Assembly (NCBI GenBank): GCA_003615045.1
Contig: ML014159.1
Span: forward strand, 1-64,000
Direction of reading: 5' to 3'
DNA: 64,000 nucleotides
Origin: Caulochytrium protostelioides
Lineage: Eukaryota; Chytridiomycota; Caulochytriomycetes; Caulochytriales; Caulochytriaceae
The notes beneath the pieces are model-generated. The model did no database searches, had not been told where the DNA came from, and worked only from the letters and a program-made list of their open reading frames with translations. Below, in pieces: positions 54,501 to 64,000 of the stretch (position 1 is the stretch's first letter; each line of letters begins with the position of its first letter). A program made the translations under genes and the position numbers.

Positions 54501-56433
54501 TGCCGTCGCGCCACGCGGGGCCGGCCCCCATCGCGCCCGTCGCGGCCATCCCGCCGTCCGTCACGCCGGGCCCAGCGCGCGACGCCGCCGTCGGCACGGA
54601 CGCGCCGTCGCCGCCGTCGCCGCCGGTGTCGCCGCCCGCGGCTGCGCCCGGGGCCCCGCCGTCCGTCGCCGTCGGGTCGCTGACAACCAGATGGCCCATG
54701 GAGTGCTCCAGGTTCTTGAAGTAGACACTGCCGAGCGTCAGATCCTGCTCGGACGAGAGCGTTTCGCCCGCCGGCCGCTTAAACAAATTCTTGCCGAGGG
54801 GCCGGGGTTCTGGCGCGTCGCCGCGCGTGGCACCCGCTGTCGTCGACGCCGTCTGAGCCGTGCTGTGGGAGCCTGGCGGCGCGGCGGCGGCGGCGGCGGC
54901 GGCAGAGGCGGCGGCGGAGGCCGGCGCGCCGTAGCGGTAGGCGCGGGCGGCGAGGGCCTGGACCTGCATGACATAGATGCGGATGCAGCGGTCGATCGCC
55001 GGCTGCAGCTGGCGGAACTGGAGGCTCAGCAAAAACGTGAACGGATCGATCGTGCTGTCGAGCTCGACGAGATGCGCCAGCAGCTTCTCCTGCATGTCCA
55101 GCGGCAGATGGCCCTGCTCGAGCTGCCGGAACAGCTTTTGACGGAAGCCGTCGACGACCTTCTCGACTTTGGTCCATACACGGGCGAACACGGTCTCGTA
55201 CTGGCTTGGGAGCAGACCGCCGGCGCCTGCTGCGGCGGCCGCGCCAGCGGCGGGCGTCTGGGACGACGGCGTGCCGCCCGTGCCGCCGCCGGCACTGCTC
55301 GCGGCGGCGGCGGCGGCGGCGGACGAGCCCGGGAAGCTGGTGGTCATGAGGTGGCGCCCCTTCTGGTAGTCGCGGACGGCGGCGTCGTAGCGGTTGCGGG
55401 CGACCATCTCGGCGAGGGCACTCGGCAGGTTGAAGAAAAACTTCCACTGATCGAGCACGGTGAGAACGACGCGGATCTTTTCGGCCTGCTGGCGGCGCTC
55501 GAGCATGGGCCCGTAGAGGGTGCGCGCGCGGCCGAGCGTCGCGTCGAGCTCGGTCTGGAAGGGCCGCAGGCCGTAGTGCGGGTCCGAGACGAGGTTGCGC
55601 TCGCGCATGCCCGTATAGAACGCGTCGATCGTCGCCTTCGCGTGGACAAACTGCGCAAAGTGTGTTTTGACGAGCTGCTTCATGGTCTCCTGGCGCTGCA
55701 CGAGCGCCTTCTTGAGGAACACGAGCCCGTTCTCGAGGTCCCGGAACGACGTACCGCGATGGATCTCGCGCAGGAAGAACGACGGGTCGAAGTGCCGGTG
55801 GCTGATGTACACCGACGGCGGCGGGGCGTCTTCGGCGGCGGCCGGCGGCGCCGTCCCGTCCGCCGGCGCCGTCGTCGTCGCCGCGCCGCTCGGCGGCGCG
55901 CTCTCCAGGCCGAGCATACTCTGGAACTTGGGACGGCGGCGCGGACGGTAGACGACCGACGCTTTGATGCCCAGCGGGTCGGCCGTCTCCTGCGGCGGCT
56001 CCTGCGCGGCGCGAGCCGTCGCCATCGTGGCCCACTTGGCGGCATGCGGGGCAGCTCCCGCGGCGGCCGCGGCGGCGGCGGGCGTCGACGGCGCGGCGCC
56101 TGCAGCCGCAGCCGCAGCCACCGCGGCGGCGGCGGGCGGCGCGACCATGCTCACGTCGGGCACGGCGGTCTCGTGGTAGACGGTCGGATACAGTTCGACG
56201 AGATCGTAGAAGCGGAGGACCTCCTGCTGCTCGTCGAGCGTCCACGACGCCGCAGCGGCCTGCTGCGCGGCGCGGGCGTTGGCGGCGGCGCTCATGCTGC
56301 CTGTCTGTCCGGTGCCGGTGCTGGCGCCGCGGCGGCGGTCGGGCGAAGGCGTGACGGCGCCGCCCGTGGCCGCGCGGCCGTCGTCGCTGGACGCATCGTC
56401 GTCGGGGTGATCACTGGCGCGCGCGGCGGCCAT
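51583..56433 (-). CDS. SEC5: Exocyst complex component Sec5
   Basis: An intronless gene of 1616 residues from the ATG at 56433 (CAGAATGG, A at -3). The open frame continues upstream through a CAG repeat that would give polyleucine, but it has no ATG there. Sec5 is part of the octameric exocyst that tethers secretory vesicles at the plasma membrane. The family core is near residues 205-345: YISHRHFDPSFFLREIHRGT, then RDLENGLVFLKKALVQRQE, TMKQLVKTHFAQFVHAKATI and DAFYTGMRE, the conserved coiled-coil start of Sec5. The long helical C-terminal region is interrupted by many Gly/Ala-rich and Asp-rich insertions, which explains the length against about 900-1000 in other fungi. N-terminal to the core is low-complexity sequence; I cannot see the Ral-binding IPT domain of animal Sec5. 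It is divergent from the Prp5 gene. Confidence 0.88.
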   Translation of the reverse strand: MAAARASDHPDDDASSDDGRAATGGAVTPSPDRRRGASTGTGQTGSMSAAANARAAQQAAAASWTLDEQQEVLRFYDLVELYPTVYHETAVPDVSMVAPPAAAAVAAAAAAGAAPSTPAAAAAAAGAAPHAAKWATMATARAAQEPPQETADPLGIKASVVYRPRRRPKFQSMLGLESAPPSGAATTTAPADGTAPPAAAEDAPPPSVYISHRHFDPSFFLREIHRGTSFRDLENGLVFLKKALVQRQETMKQLVKTHFAQFVHAKATIDAFYTGMRERNLVSDPHYGLRPFQTELDATLGRARTLYGPMLERRQQAEKIRVVLTVLDQWKFFFNLPSALAEMVARNRYDAAVRDYQKGRHLMTTSFPGSSAAAAAAASSAGGGTGGTPSSQTPAAGAAAAAGAGGLLPSQYETVFARVWTKVEKVVDGFRQKLFRQLEQGHLPLDMQEKLLAHLVELDSTIDPFTFLLSLQFRQLQPAIDRCIRIYVMQVQALAARAYRYGAPASAAASAAAAAAAAPPGSHSTAQTASTTAGATRGDAPEPRPLGKNLFKRPAGETLSSEQDLTLGSVYFKNLEHSMGHLVVSDPTATDGGAPGAAAGGDTGGDGGDGASVPTAASRAGPGVTDGGMAATGAMGAGPAWRDGIGIGIGDGTPLNVTAHQPFNLAAFCRALLLLAHPSRHADFEHLARDDLNFQIGRAMTLLVKQVCQIITERIPAFWKICCLFLDHRADRRHGGPSGTHGSGGGASGAPGGSGGMSGGMSGGGRGRHTGALPPSTGPPRRAGYGAAPGGAPRDPLIAAFGATASERTIVEGLLHQIGALLSRTFSHIYFLEMDAATLAEKAAQADIMTSLGVGGVGGVGGVSSSPAAAAADLSAAGAADGVDSGRAVDGFGADLGIASLGMGLSAAAAANPIPLLAARLFDGQTLTACAVFTSQVRTLLRTVDTIAAIGMRLDNRPVMDDLLSGTVARIQRRLVDALGHCWKSESFQLVMAEDWIVTPVIAAETPRGAYGSGGALADLLGDGGGRGGPSARLGGSHVLRIATRFHTLVQRSIEAMVPPRSPLATYASGTLHDAVEQTLAASVERVLDGMVHLAQTVTAQAQTHAVAGLTGVDAVALAPRADAGSAAGPSSTAPAAAAAAAAAAASAARHGGLAPAGDVVLVKARTLRILLDRLDDTQEALRNTNGLTASSVLPDGYGGVGAGSADAKMIRMGGAGAAGGSGAVVLTGTTPADLLSRRLILILTNLSLLHERIIPMLWRQWYDSRLGFATRRQAMSAMSRSGLQRSRHGVHRDNNDGVLHERDNDDDEDDDEGTAGAAAATRRAADDGGANDDDDDDDETAPTSTPLCQRLLRTTRHLQMTLSQNVLSQKRTALVQMIQSGLLRSGLNLVGPLCPVAVLPFSHGVVTTFVGLLVQCTPLASPPIVLRFVCSLVETLLDDLLSAVQAIDALSTHGFCLVMLQVDWILETLVPPLRDLRGHGPDVALDAGLRHSRLDLGPDDRAAAAARGSRLARAGGRGSADPLADAVIAWIRDVVYAGVIEIQTACEAILLPESRVAATAPPSASPSAGGAARPVVRSHVLAQAKATLGAAHAANRLQYACFQTLFGHLQPADGL

Positions 56434-56498
56434 TCTGCCACGGGCGCTTTCAGGCGCGAGGGGTCGCGACGGACGACGCGGCGCCTGCGGGACGGCGT

Positions 56499-56499
<1 letters not shown>

Positions 56500-56556
<57 letters not shown>
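56500..56556. repeat. (CAG)19 microsatellite
   Basis: Nineteen perfect CAG units, the longest perfect microsatellite I found here. It lies 67 bp upstream of the Sec5 ATG (in its leader, read as CTG) and upstream of Prp5. Confidence 0.97.
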
Positions 56557-56557
<1 letters not shown>

Positions 56558-56950
56558 TCCGGCGTGACGATGAGAATGCCCAGCAGAGCACAGAGCCACG
56601 TGAGTCGAGGGCGCACGGGCGCAGGACGGGCGCGCGGCGATCGCCCATCGCCCGTCCACGGGAGGAGGCGCCGCCCGCGTCCTGTGCGCGCGATGGGCAG
56701 CGCCGGTGCAGGTCGGCTCTGTACCGCGATACCTGCGCCGCGTCCGGATCACTGCGTTGGCGCGTCGCCTTCCGATCGGCGCCACGCGGCTTGTCGCTGC
56801 GGCGGCGATGGCCTCCCCGGCGGATGGCCGCCGCGCCGAGGGGGCTGGGATGGCCCCTGCGCCACTGGACGCGGCGGCGGCGGCGGCGACGGCGGCGGCG
56901 GCGGCGGGACCTCGAAGGCTGCAGAAGACCGAGAGGACCCTGCCGTCGCC

Positions 56951-57047
56951 GATACCTCAGACGCCGCCGATACGTCGGACGCCGCCGATACGTCGGACGC
57001 CACCGATACGTCGGACGCCGCCGATACCTCCGATACCGCCGATGCCA
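56951..57047. repeat. 18-bp tandem repeat (GATACGTCGGACGCCGCC)
   Basis: About five units with small changes. In the Prp5 frame each unit gives DTSDAA; in another frame it gives a PPIRRT-type repeat. A period of 18 keeps any frame open. Confidence 0.92.
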
Positions 57048-57247
57048 CGACGCCGGAGGTCGCTGCCGACGCCGACCCCGCGACCGCCGCCATCCCGGAT
57101 CCCTGCTCCCCGAGAGGACACCGCGGCTTCATCCCGCCTGGCGCAGCATCCTCCCCCCGTCAAGGCGCTTTTGATCGCCACGGCGTCGCGGACCGCGTGT
57201 ACCTGAGCCGCCGCCACGAGGCCGACGCGCGGCGCGCCGCCGTGGCC

Positions 57248-60200
57248 ATGGGCTCCTCCCACCGCGCGCCGGCGCGGCGACGACCCGATCGGCCGTATGG
57301 CCGCGACGCGCCGAGTGACCGCGACTGGGGACGGCGCCGCGGCCGCAGCGACCGCAGCCGCAGTCCCGCCCGCAACCGCAGCCGCAGCCGCAGCCGCGAG
57401 CGCGACCCGTCTCGGGAGCGCTCCGATGACCGGTATCGCCGGTATGGACGGCATGCCGACGATCGCGCGGCGCCCGCCGACCGCCCGCGGCGACAGGAGC
57501 CGCCCGCGGCGCCCGCCCTGACGCCCGAGGAGGTGCAGGCGCAGCTGCTGCAGGAGCGCCGCGACGCGTGGAAGCGCAAGCTAGCGAGCCGCAGCGCGGC
57601 CGCCGCCGCGACGGAGGGCGCCGCTTCCCCGGGCGCCGCCGCCGTGCCGTCCGCCTCGAACCCCGCTGCCCCGCCGCCGTCGCGGCCCGCCGCCGCGCCG
57701 TCCGTGCCGTCCGCACCGTCCGCGTCCCGTGGCGCCGCCGTCAAGTCGTTCGCGCCCACCAAGCTGGCGCTCGGGGCCGTGGCCGCCAAACGACCTCCCA
57801 TCGGGTTTGGCCTCGGAGCGCCCGCGGTGGCGTCGGCGGCGGCAGCGTCGGCGGCGGCCTCGCCATCCGCCGGATCGCCGGCTGGCCAAGCAGCGGGACG
57901 GCGGCCGCGGCCGCCATGGCTCTCTCCGGATGCCGATGCTGATGACGGCGACGGCGACGGCGACGGCGACGGCCCCCGCGGCCGGCTGCGCCTTCAGACG
58001 GCGCCAACCTCTCCCGCTGCGGGCGCCCCCGCGGTCCTGGTCAAGAGGGATCCCGACGCCGACGCGCAGGACACGCCGAACGACGCGGCCGACGACGCCT
58101 TGGATGCGTTTATGCAGCGCGTGCATGTCGAAGTGGCCCAGCAGCAGCAGCAGCAGCAGCAGCATGTGGAAGCCATGGACACGGCTGACGACGACGGCCG
58201 CGCCGCGGCAGCAGCGTCCACGCCGACGAACCGCCCGGAGGCGGACGAGGAGGACGCGGTCGATGCAGCGGCCACGCGTGCCGCGGTGGTCGGCGGCGTG
58301 GACGGCGGCGTGCGCGGCGACACGGACATGGACGAGGACGAGGACGATGCGGCGGCCGCGGCGGCCGAGGACGCGGCGATGCAGGCGCTGCTGTCGACGA
58401 AGCGCCTCACTGCCAAGCGTAAGGACTTACCCGTCGTCGACCACTCGCAGATCACTTATCCGCGGTTCGAAAAGAACTTCTACATCGAGCCCGCGGAGGT
58501 GGCACAGCTTACGGAGGAGGAAGTCGCGCTGCTGCGCATCGAGCTCGACGACATCAAGATCAAGGGCAAGCGCTGCCCGCGCCCGGTCGTGAAGTGGCAT
58601 CACTTCGGGCTTCCGCTCGGCCTCGACAGCGTCATCACCAAGACGCTGCACTATGCGACGCCGACGCCGATCCAGGCGCAAGCGATCCCCGCCATCATGA
58701 GCGGCCGCGACGTGATTGGCGTGGCGCGCACCGGTAGCGGCAAGACCGTCGCGTTTCTGCTGCCGATGCTGCGCCACATCAAGAACCAGCCGCCGCGGAC
58801 GGGCGACGACGGCCCGATCGGGCTGATTATGGCGCCGACGCGGGAGCTCGCCACGCAGATCTTCCGCGACTGCCAGCTCTTCTGCCGCCGCGTCGGCCTG
58901 CGGCCCGTGTGCTGCTACGGCGGCCCGCCGCTGAAGGACCAGATCGCGGACCTGAAGCGTGGCGCCGACGTCGTCGTCTGCACACCCGGCCGCATGATCG
59001 ACCTGCTGTGCGCGAACAGCGGCCGCGTCACGAATCTGCGCCGCGTCACGTTCCTTGTGCTCGACGAGGCCGACCGCATGTTCGACATGGGCTTCGAGCC
59101 GCAGGTCATGAAGATCATCAACGCCATTCAGCCGCGCCGCCAGACGGTCCTGTTCAGCGCGACGTTCCCGCGCAAGATGGAGGCCCTGGCGCGCAAGGTG
59201 CTCCACAAGCCGCTCGAGATCGTCGTCGGCGGCAAGTCCGTCGTCTCGGCCGCCGTCACGCAGATCATCGAGGTGCGGCCTGAGGCGTCCAAGTTCCCGC
59301 GGCTGCTCGAGATCCTCGGCGCGGCGACCGCCGCTGACCCGGCCGCCAAGTTTCTCGTGTTCGTGGACCGCCAGGTCGCTGCCGACGCGTTGATGGGCCT
59401 GCTCATGCGCCACGGCTACCCGTGTCAATCGCTGCACGGCGGCAAGGACCAGGCCGACCGCGACCAGACCATCATCGATATCAAGAAGGGCGACACCAAC
59501 CTGCTCGTCGCGACCTCTGTCGCGGCGCGTGGCTTGGACGTGAAGCACCTCCACTACGTCGTCAACTACGACTGCCCGGACCACATGGAAGACTATGTCC
59601 ACCGCGTCGGCCGCACCGGCCGCGCCGGCGCCCGCGGCACCGCGTACACCTTCATCTGTCCCGACCAGGAGGCGCGCGCGCTCGATGTCATGAAGGCGCT
59701 CAAGCTGGGCGGCCAGCCCGTGCCGGCCGAGTTGCAAGCGATGGGCGACCGCTTCATCGCCAAGATCCGCGCGGGCCTCGCCGTCAAGCACTCCTCCTCG
59801 TTCGGCGGCCGCGGCCTCGATAAGCTCGATATGGAGCGTCATGCCGCGCTCCAGCAAGAGCGCAAGCGCCACGGCGTCGACGACGACGAGGATGACGACG
59901 AGGACGACGACGGTGGCCACGACGCGGATGCCCGGGACGCCGGCGGCGCGGCGTCCGCGGCCGCCGTGATGCTGTCCCGCATGGACCCCGCGAGCGTGCT
60001 CGCCAACGAGCAGGCCTCCCTCACGTCGCCCGCGGCCCCGGCCGCCGCCATCGCCGCCACCCCGGCCACGCCTACGGCGGCGGCCGCCGCCGGGACGCCC
60101 GCGGCCGCCGCGACCGTCCCGCCGGCCCTGTCGGGCGCCCTCCAGGCCGCCCGCGAAGCCGCCGCCCGCCTCGCCGCGTCGGTCAAGGGCGTGGCCGCTA

Positions 60201-60817
60201 ACCGCGCGCAGGACGCCATCGCCGAAATCAACGCGAAGGCGCGCGCCGCCGCCGCCGCCGCGACCGCCTCGCTGGTCGGCGGCAGCGGCGGCACGTCGCT
60301 GGTGGGAGCCGCGGGCGGCGCCGCCGCGGCCGCGGGCCCGCCGATGCCGACGATCGCCGACGGCACGAACCCGACGGCCGGGATGCCCTACAACACCGAA
60401 ATCGAGATCAACGACTACCCGCAGAAAGCGCGATGGCGCGTCACGAACCGCGATAAGCTTGCGGACATCATTGATTTCACGGGCGCCGTCATCACGACGC
60501 GCGGGACCTACTACCCGCCCGGAATGGTCCCACGCCCGAACGACCGCAAGCTCTACTTGGTAAGTCGACACCTCGCTGGCGGCCGCCATCAAGACGCCGT
60601 GCGCGCATGGCATCACGACGCATGGCATACTCACTCTTCCTTGTTCTGTTCTTTGCCGATGTGTGGTTCTTTGTTCATTTAGTTTGTGGAGGCGCGGACG
60701 CAACTCATTCTCGACTCGGCCATCCACGAGATCAAGCGGGCCCTCGCCGAGGCCACCGTCCATAGCATGGAGAAACCGACCAGCTATGCGCGCGGCCCAC
60801 GTCTCATCGGCAACTGA
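57248..60817 (+). CDS. PRP5: Prp5/DDX46-type DEAD-box pre-mRNA splicing helicase
   Basis: Exons 57248-60559 and 60683-60817; 1148 residues. Prp5/DDX46 remodels U2 snRNP so that it can pair with the branch site. An N-terminal RS-type region (SRSPARNRSRSRSRERD) is followed by low-complexity sequence with eight Gln from a CAG run (58139-58162) and the family block DALDAFM. The linker WHHFGLPLG then leads to the helicase: Q motif TPIQAQAIP (about 473), ARTGSGKT (about 493), DEAD in VLDEADRMFDMGFEPQ (about 605), SAT, and HRVGRTGRAG (about 784). The intron joins RKLYL to FVEARTQLILDSAIHEIKRAL, restoring the KH-like C-terminal domain of the family. ATG 57248 (GTGGCCATGGG) has a strong context and begins the RS region. 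ATGs at 56693 and 56570 would add 185 or 226 residues including a DTSDAA repeat. Confidence 0.93.
58139..58162. repeat. (CAG)8 coding for polyglutamine in Prp5
   Basis: Eight perfect CAG codons, read as Gln, in the low-complexity region between the RS domain and the helicase core. Confidence 0.96.
60560..60682 (+). other. Intron in the Prp5 gene near its 3' end
   Basis: 123 bp, CTACTTG|GTAAGTC ... TTCATTTAG|TTTGTGG, phase 0, T-rich before the acceptor. Without splicing the frame ends at 60682 in a non-homologous tail. With splicing it continues the conserved C-terminal domain to a stop at 60815-60817. Confidence 0.92.
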
Positions 60818-60925
60818 GCGCGCGGCGTCGGCAGCGGATGCGGGGTGCCGTCTACGGAAGCGCCGTCGGCACGTCGGCGGGAGCCGTCATCCCACCTATT
60901 ATGTATAGAAAATCAAACATGTCGA

Positions 60926-63299
60926 TTACTCATCCCGCGCCGGCGGCGCGGGTGTCCCGGCCGCGGTGGGCGCCGCCGACGTCGACGTCGACGCCGATAC
61001 CGATGCCGCGGCTGCGGCTGCGCCCTCGTCGTGGCTGGCGGCTGGCTCGGCCGCGCGACTGCTCGTTTTGGACGGCGCGCTCGGCGCGGCGCCCGCGCCC
61101 GCTGCCGGCTCGAACTTCAGGCACCAGTTCTTATGCAGGGGCCACGCGGCGCGCTGGCAGTCTTTGCTGCAGTAGGTCACCTTGCGGCACCGCGAGCACT
61201 TCGAGTACTGCCGCGGCCGCGTCTCCTTCTTGCCGCACAGCAGGTTGCCGCAGCGCCGCAGCGCCGGCGGGAGCGGCTCGGCGGGCGCGGCGGGCGCGGC
61301 GGCGGCCGCCCCGTCCGCGGAGGCAGGACGCAAGCCGGACGCCTTCGGCGTCTCGGGAGACGCGTCGTCGCTCCGCGGCACATGGACCACGGTTGCGGCG
61401 GCCGCCGGGTCGTCGACCGGCTCGTGGATGAAGGCGACGGTCGCCGGCGGAGCCGGCAAGGGATCGGTGTCCATGGTTTCGGCGGGCGGCGGCGGCTGCG
61501 ACGGGGTGGGTGCCGCGGACGCGATCGACGCGAGGGTCCCTGCGCGCGCGAGCGAGACGGGCTCGGGCGGCGTGTCCTTCTTGAACGCGTGGCGCATGCA
61601 GATCACGGCCCACTTGCGGATGCCCGCGAGGTTAGCGGCGAAGGGCGCGAATTCCCACGAGTAGAGGCCCTGCGGGTCCAGGCGCCAGAGCGGCATGCCG
61701 AGCTGGAACGGGTCAAGTGTCGCCGACGCGTGCGTCTGCGTGGCGACCGCCGTGGCGGCGGCGGCGGCGGCCGCGACGGCCGCCGCCGCGTTTGCGTGCG
61801 GACCGGTGGCGCCGCCGGGGGCCACGGTTTCGTTCGTCTCGGGCAGCATCGCGTCGGTCGCCATGTTCTCCAGCGCGTCGCCCATCGCGTGCGGCGCCTG
61901 CCACATCGGATCCAGCGCGTTCAGGAGGGGCGCGGCCGCCGCCGCCGCCATCGCCGTTGTGGTGGGCGTGGTCGTGGTCGGCGTTGGCATCGTGGTCGTG
62001 AGCGGCGTGTCGGTGCCCATGGCGCCGCGGGCGGCGGCCGCCGCCACCGCCACAGTCGGGGGAAGAGCTCGCGCCGGCGCCGGCATCGCGGGCGTTGCGG
62101 CGGGCGCCGTTGTCGTCGCGGCCGCGCGGTGGCTGGGGGTCGTGGCGGGGCCGACGTCGGGCGTGGCGCCCTGCAGGTGGAGGTGCGGCAGCGCATGGGC
62201 GACGGGCGTGGCGACGGCCGGGTCGGGCGGCGAGGCGCGACCGTCCGACCGCCGGCGTGACGTCTCGGACAAGGCGGTCGTGGAGCCGCCCAGGACGTCG
62301 GCGGGCGCGTCGGCGGGCATGGGCAGCGGCGTGGCGCTCGGCGTCGGCGTGGCGCTGCCGCCCGTGCCGTCGAGATCCATGCCGCCGGCGCCGCCGCCGT
62401 CGGTGTCCATGCTGTCGTCCACGCTGAGGCCCACATTGAGCGCCGTGTGCATCGGGTTGAACGGCGCCACGGCGTGGTTCAGGTTGAGCTCGGCGACCTC
62501 CTGGAGCAGGGCGTCGGCGATGGCGCCCGTGCCGGCGCCGGCGGCGCCCAGGTGCAGCGGGCGGCGGGCCTCGTCGGTCGCATCCGAGGGCGGCGGCGCG
62601 TCCGGGTTCGGCACGGGCGCGATCGAGGGCGGCCGCGCGCCGCCGGGGGGAGCGACGCCGCCCGGCCCCGGGCGAGCGGCCGCGGCGTGCCCGCCGTGGC
62701 GTGCCGCCGCGACCGCCGCCAGTCGGTCCGCGACCCACGCGCCAGGCGCGGTCAAGGCATGCGTCGCGGCGCGGGGCTCGGCGCTATGGGGATGGCGGTG
62801 CTGGGCGCGGCCAAAGACGCGGGCGAGGATGGACATGCGGGAGCGGCGGGCGGAGGCGACCGGCGCGGCAGCGGCGGCGGAAGGCGGCGGCGGCGTGGCC
62901 GCTTCGCTGTCGGGGGTCGGCGCGCCGCGCCCCGTGGCGGACGGCGAGGGCGAGGGCGCGCCGTCGCTGTCGGGCCGGGCCGGCGAGGGTGTGCGCAGTA
63001 GCAGATCGGATTCCGAGCGCGAGACGGCCAGGAAGCGCGGCGTCGTCTCGATGCTGCCCGGCAGCGAGAGGTCGCTGGCGAATCGCTGGGCCGCGGCGTC
63101 CACGGGCTCCCGGGGCGTGGCGGGCGCGGCCGGCGGGGCGCCGTCGTCGACCGGCATCGTCGTGCCGAGCGCGGTCGCGGTCGCCCGGACGGGCGGCGCG
63201 ATGTGGTGGAGCAAGACGGTCCCGGTCGAGACGCTGCCGCCGCTATCGCCTGACGTCGGCGCGACGTCGAGCGATGCCGAGGCCGGCGGTGGCGGTGGC

Positions 63300-63330
<31 letters not shown>

Positions 63331-63853
63331 ACGGCAGTGACGGGTCCGACGCCGGTGCAGGCGCCGACGGCGATGCGCGTGCCGGCGGCGGCGCCGGGGC
63401 GGCGGCGGCGGCGGCGTCGGCCTGCGCGGACGCGTCGGCGAGGCGGGCCGGCGTCGCGGCGGCGGCAGGCTGGCCGCTGACGGCGCGGGCGAGGGCGGCC
63501 TCGATGTCGGGGCGGATGCGGCCGACGCTGAGCGGCGCCGTAAAGACTTCGGCGAAGGCGTACACGCTGCGGGGCCCTTGCTCGTGCAGCGTCTGCCGGA
63601 CGGGCGTGTACTTGCTGATGTACGCGAGGATCTTGAGCGCGAGCAGGATGTCGTCCGTCCGCAGCAGCAGCGTCGAGATGAGCGTGCGCGGCGTCACGAT
63701 CTGCCCTGGGCGGATCGGCAGCAGCGTCGTGTAGTCCACGGGGCCCGCGTCGGCGCCCGCGGGCCGCTGGAAGGCGACCAGCGGCGCCGTCGGCGGGTGC
63801 AGCAGGCCCTGGCGGCGCAGGAAGCGGCGACGGGGGAACTTCGGCGCAGCCAT
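60926..63853 (-). CDS. MUB1: MUB1/SamB-like MYND zinc-finger protein
   Basis: An intronless gene of 975 residues. The ATG at 63853 starts MAAPKFPRRRFLRRQGLLH; the frame is open a further 43 codons towards the window edge but has no other ATG. An N-terminal helical block contains TDDILLALKILAYISKYTPV, an armadillo-like segment typical of the family. A very long Ala/Pro/Gly/Ser-rich region follows (about 140-735). Then comes the diagnostic pair: LYSWEFAPFAANLAGIRKWA with VICMRHAFKKD, and the MYND finger (about 865-905) CGNLLCGKKETRPRQYSKC / CRKVTYCSKDCQ / AWPLHKNWC. In yeast Mub1 acts with the E3 ligase Ubr2 to ubiquitinate the proteasome-gene activator Rpn4, and SamB affects polarity in filamentous fungi; transfer of either role is an inference. 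It is convergent with Prp5 across 108 bp. The promoter would lie at or beyond the window end. Confidence 0.92.
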
Positions 63854-64000
63854 GGGACGCGGCGCGGCGGCAGCGGCGGCGAAGGCGGGCGGCGGCCGCG
63901 ATGACGATGATGGCGACGACGACGACGGCGACGGCAAAGGCGACGGCGACGGTGACGGCGGCCGATGCGATGCCACGGTCACCGCCGTGGCTGCTGCTGC

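Larger units (their letters stand above)
56434..57247. other. Divergent region between Sec5 and Prp5 with CAG and 18-bp repeats
   Basis: About 810 bp. It contains (CAG)19 at 56500-56556 and 18-bp tandem units at 56951-57047. The Prp5 frame is open throughout it, with in-frame ATGs at 56570 and 56693. It is therefore either a promoter/leader region or, in its right part, an extra N-terminal extension of Prp5. Confidence 0.5.

Noticed and set aside
56434-56616. A signal-peptide-like polyleucine N-terminus for Sec5
   Set aside because: It comes from reading the (CAG)19 repeat on the minus strand; the open frame has no ATG there, and an exocyst subunit should not have a signal peptide.
52360-57174. 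A plus-strand open frame of 1604 codons antisense to Sec5
   Set aside because: The translation is Arg/Ala/Gly-rich with no domain and mirrors the Sec5 codon pattern; Sec5 on the other strand has clear family motifs. It is a GC-driven shadow.
61695-63734. A plus-strand open frame of 679 codons opposite the MUB1-like gene
   Set aside because: It is an Ala/Gly-rich shadow of the low-complexity part of the MYND protein with no motif.

Overview
The window is GC-rich nuclear DNA from a eukaryote, most likely an early-diverging (zoosporic) fungus. The fungal signal comes from family content: an Adp1-like ABCG transporter with an EGF-type cysteine-rich ectodomain, an Fpk1/NRC-2-type AGC kinase, a MUB1/SamB MYND protein and a DUF1769/UPF0590 protein. 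A Ral-type GTPase and a Fanzor relic would fit a lineage outside the yeasts. Codon third positions are strongly G/C. As a result all six frames stay open for kilobases, and most long ORFs are antisense shadows. Proteins are rich in Ala, Pro, Gly and Gln runs. The phylum is an inference from this style and was not tested.

Layout: 1.0-4.4 kb (+) Adp1-like ABC transporter, convergent with 4.7-6.1 kb (-) a membrane-anchored short-chain dehydrogenase. 6.5-7.7 kb holds a decayed Fanzor (eukaryotic TnpB-like nuclease) and a 91-bp tandem duplication that touches the 3' end of a 1931-residue ankyrin/coiled-coil protein at 7.7-13.5 kb (-). 14.6-16.2 kb (+) LRR protein; 17.1-21.3 kb (+) FGAM synthase (purine synthesis); 21.4-24.3 kb (-) MCM2. 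26.2-27.8 kb (-) mitochondrial F1 beta and 31.2-32.2 kb (-) F1 delta/epsilon-type subunit, separated by about 3.3 kb without a recognisable gene. 34.3-37.7 kb (+) flippase-kinase-like AGC kinase; 38.2-39.3 kb (-) DUF1769 protein; 42.5-43.1 kb (+) Ral-like GTPase; 43.4-47.4 kb (-) PP2A B''-type EF-hand subunit. 50.0-51.2 kb (-) is a gutted Ty3/gypsy element. 51.6-56.4 kb (-) exocyst Sec5; 57.2-60.8 kb (+) Prp5/DDX46 splicing helicase; 60.9-63.9 kb (-) MUB1-like MYND protein.

Four introns can be placed by protein continuity plus GT..AG sites: F1 beta (152 bp), F1 delta (519 bp), MCM2 (170 bp, directly after the ATG) and Prp5 (123 bp). Three lie at the extreme 5' end of the gene. The two in the F1 subunits are both phase 1 and both cut inside the mitochondrial presequence.

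The genes are mostly unrelated housekeeping functions, not a cluster. Two pairs invite comparison: F1 beta with F1 delta (same complex), and Ral with Sec5 (GTPase and a known animal effector). The most unusual items are the Fanzor relic, the ATG-only first exon of MCM2, a glycine-rich insertion between the switch regions of the Ral GTPase, and a Gly-to-Ala change in the Walker A motif of the Adp1-like transporter. I found no clear case of a wholly new system.
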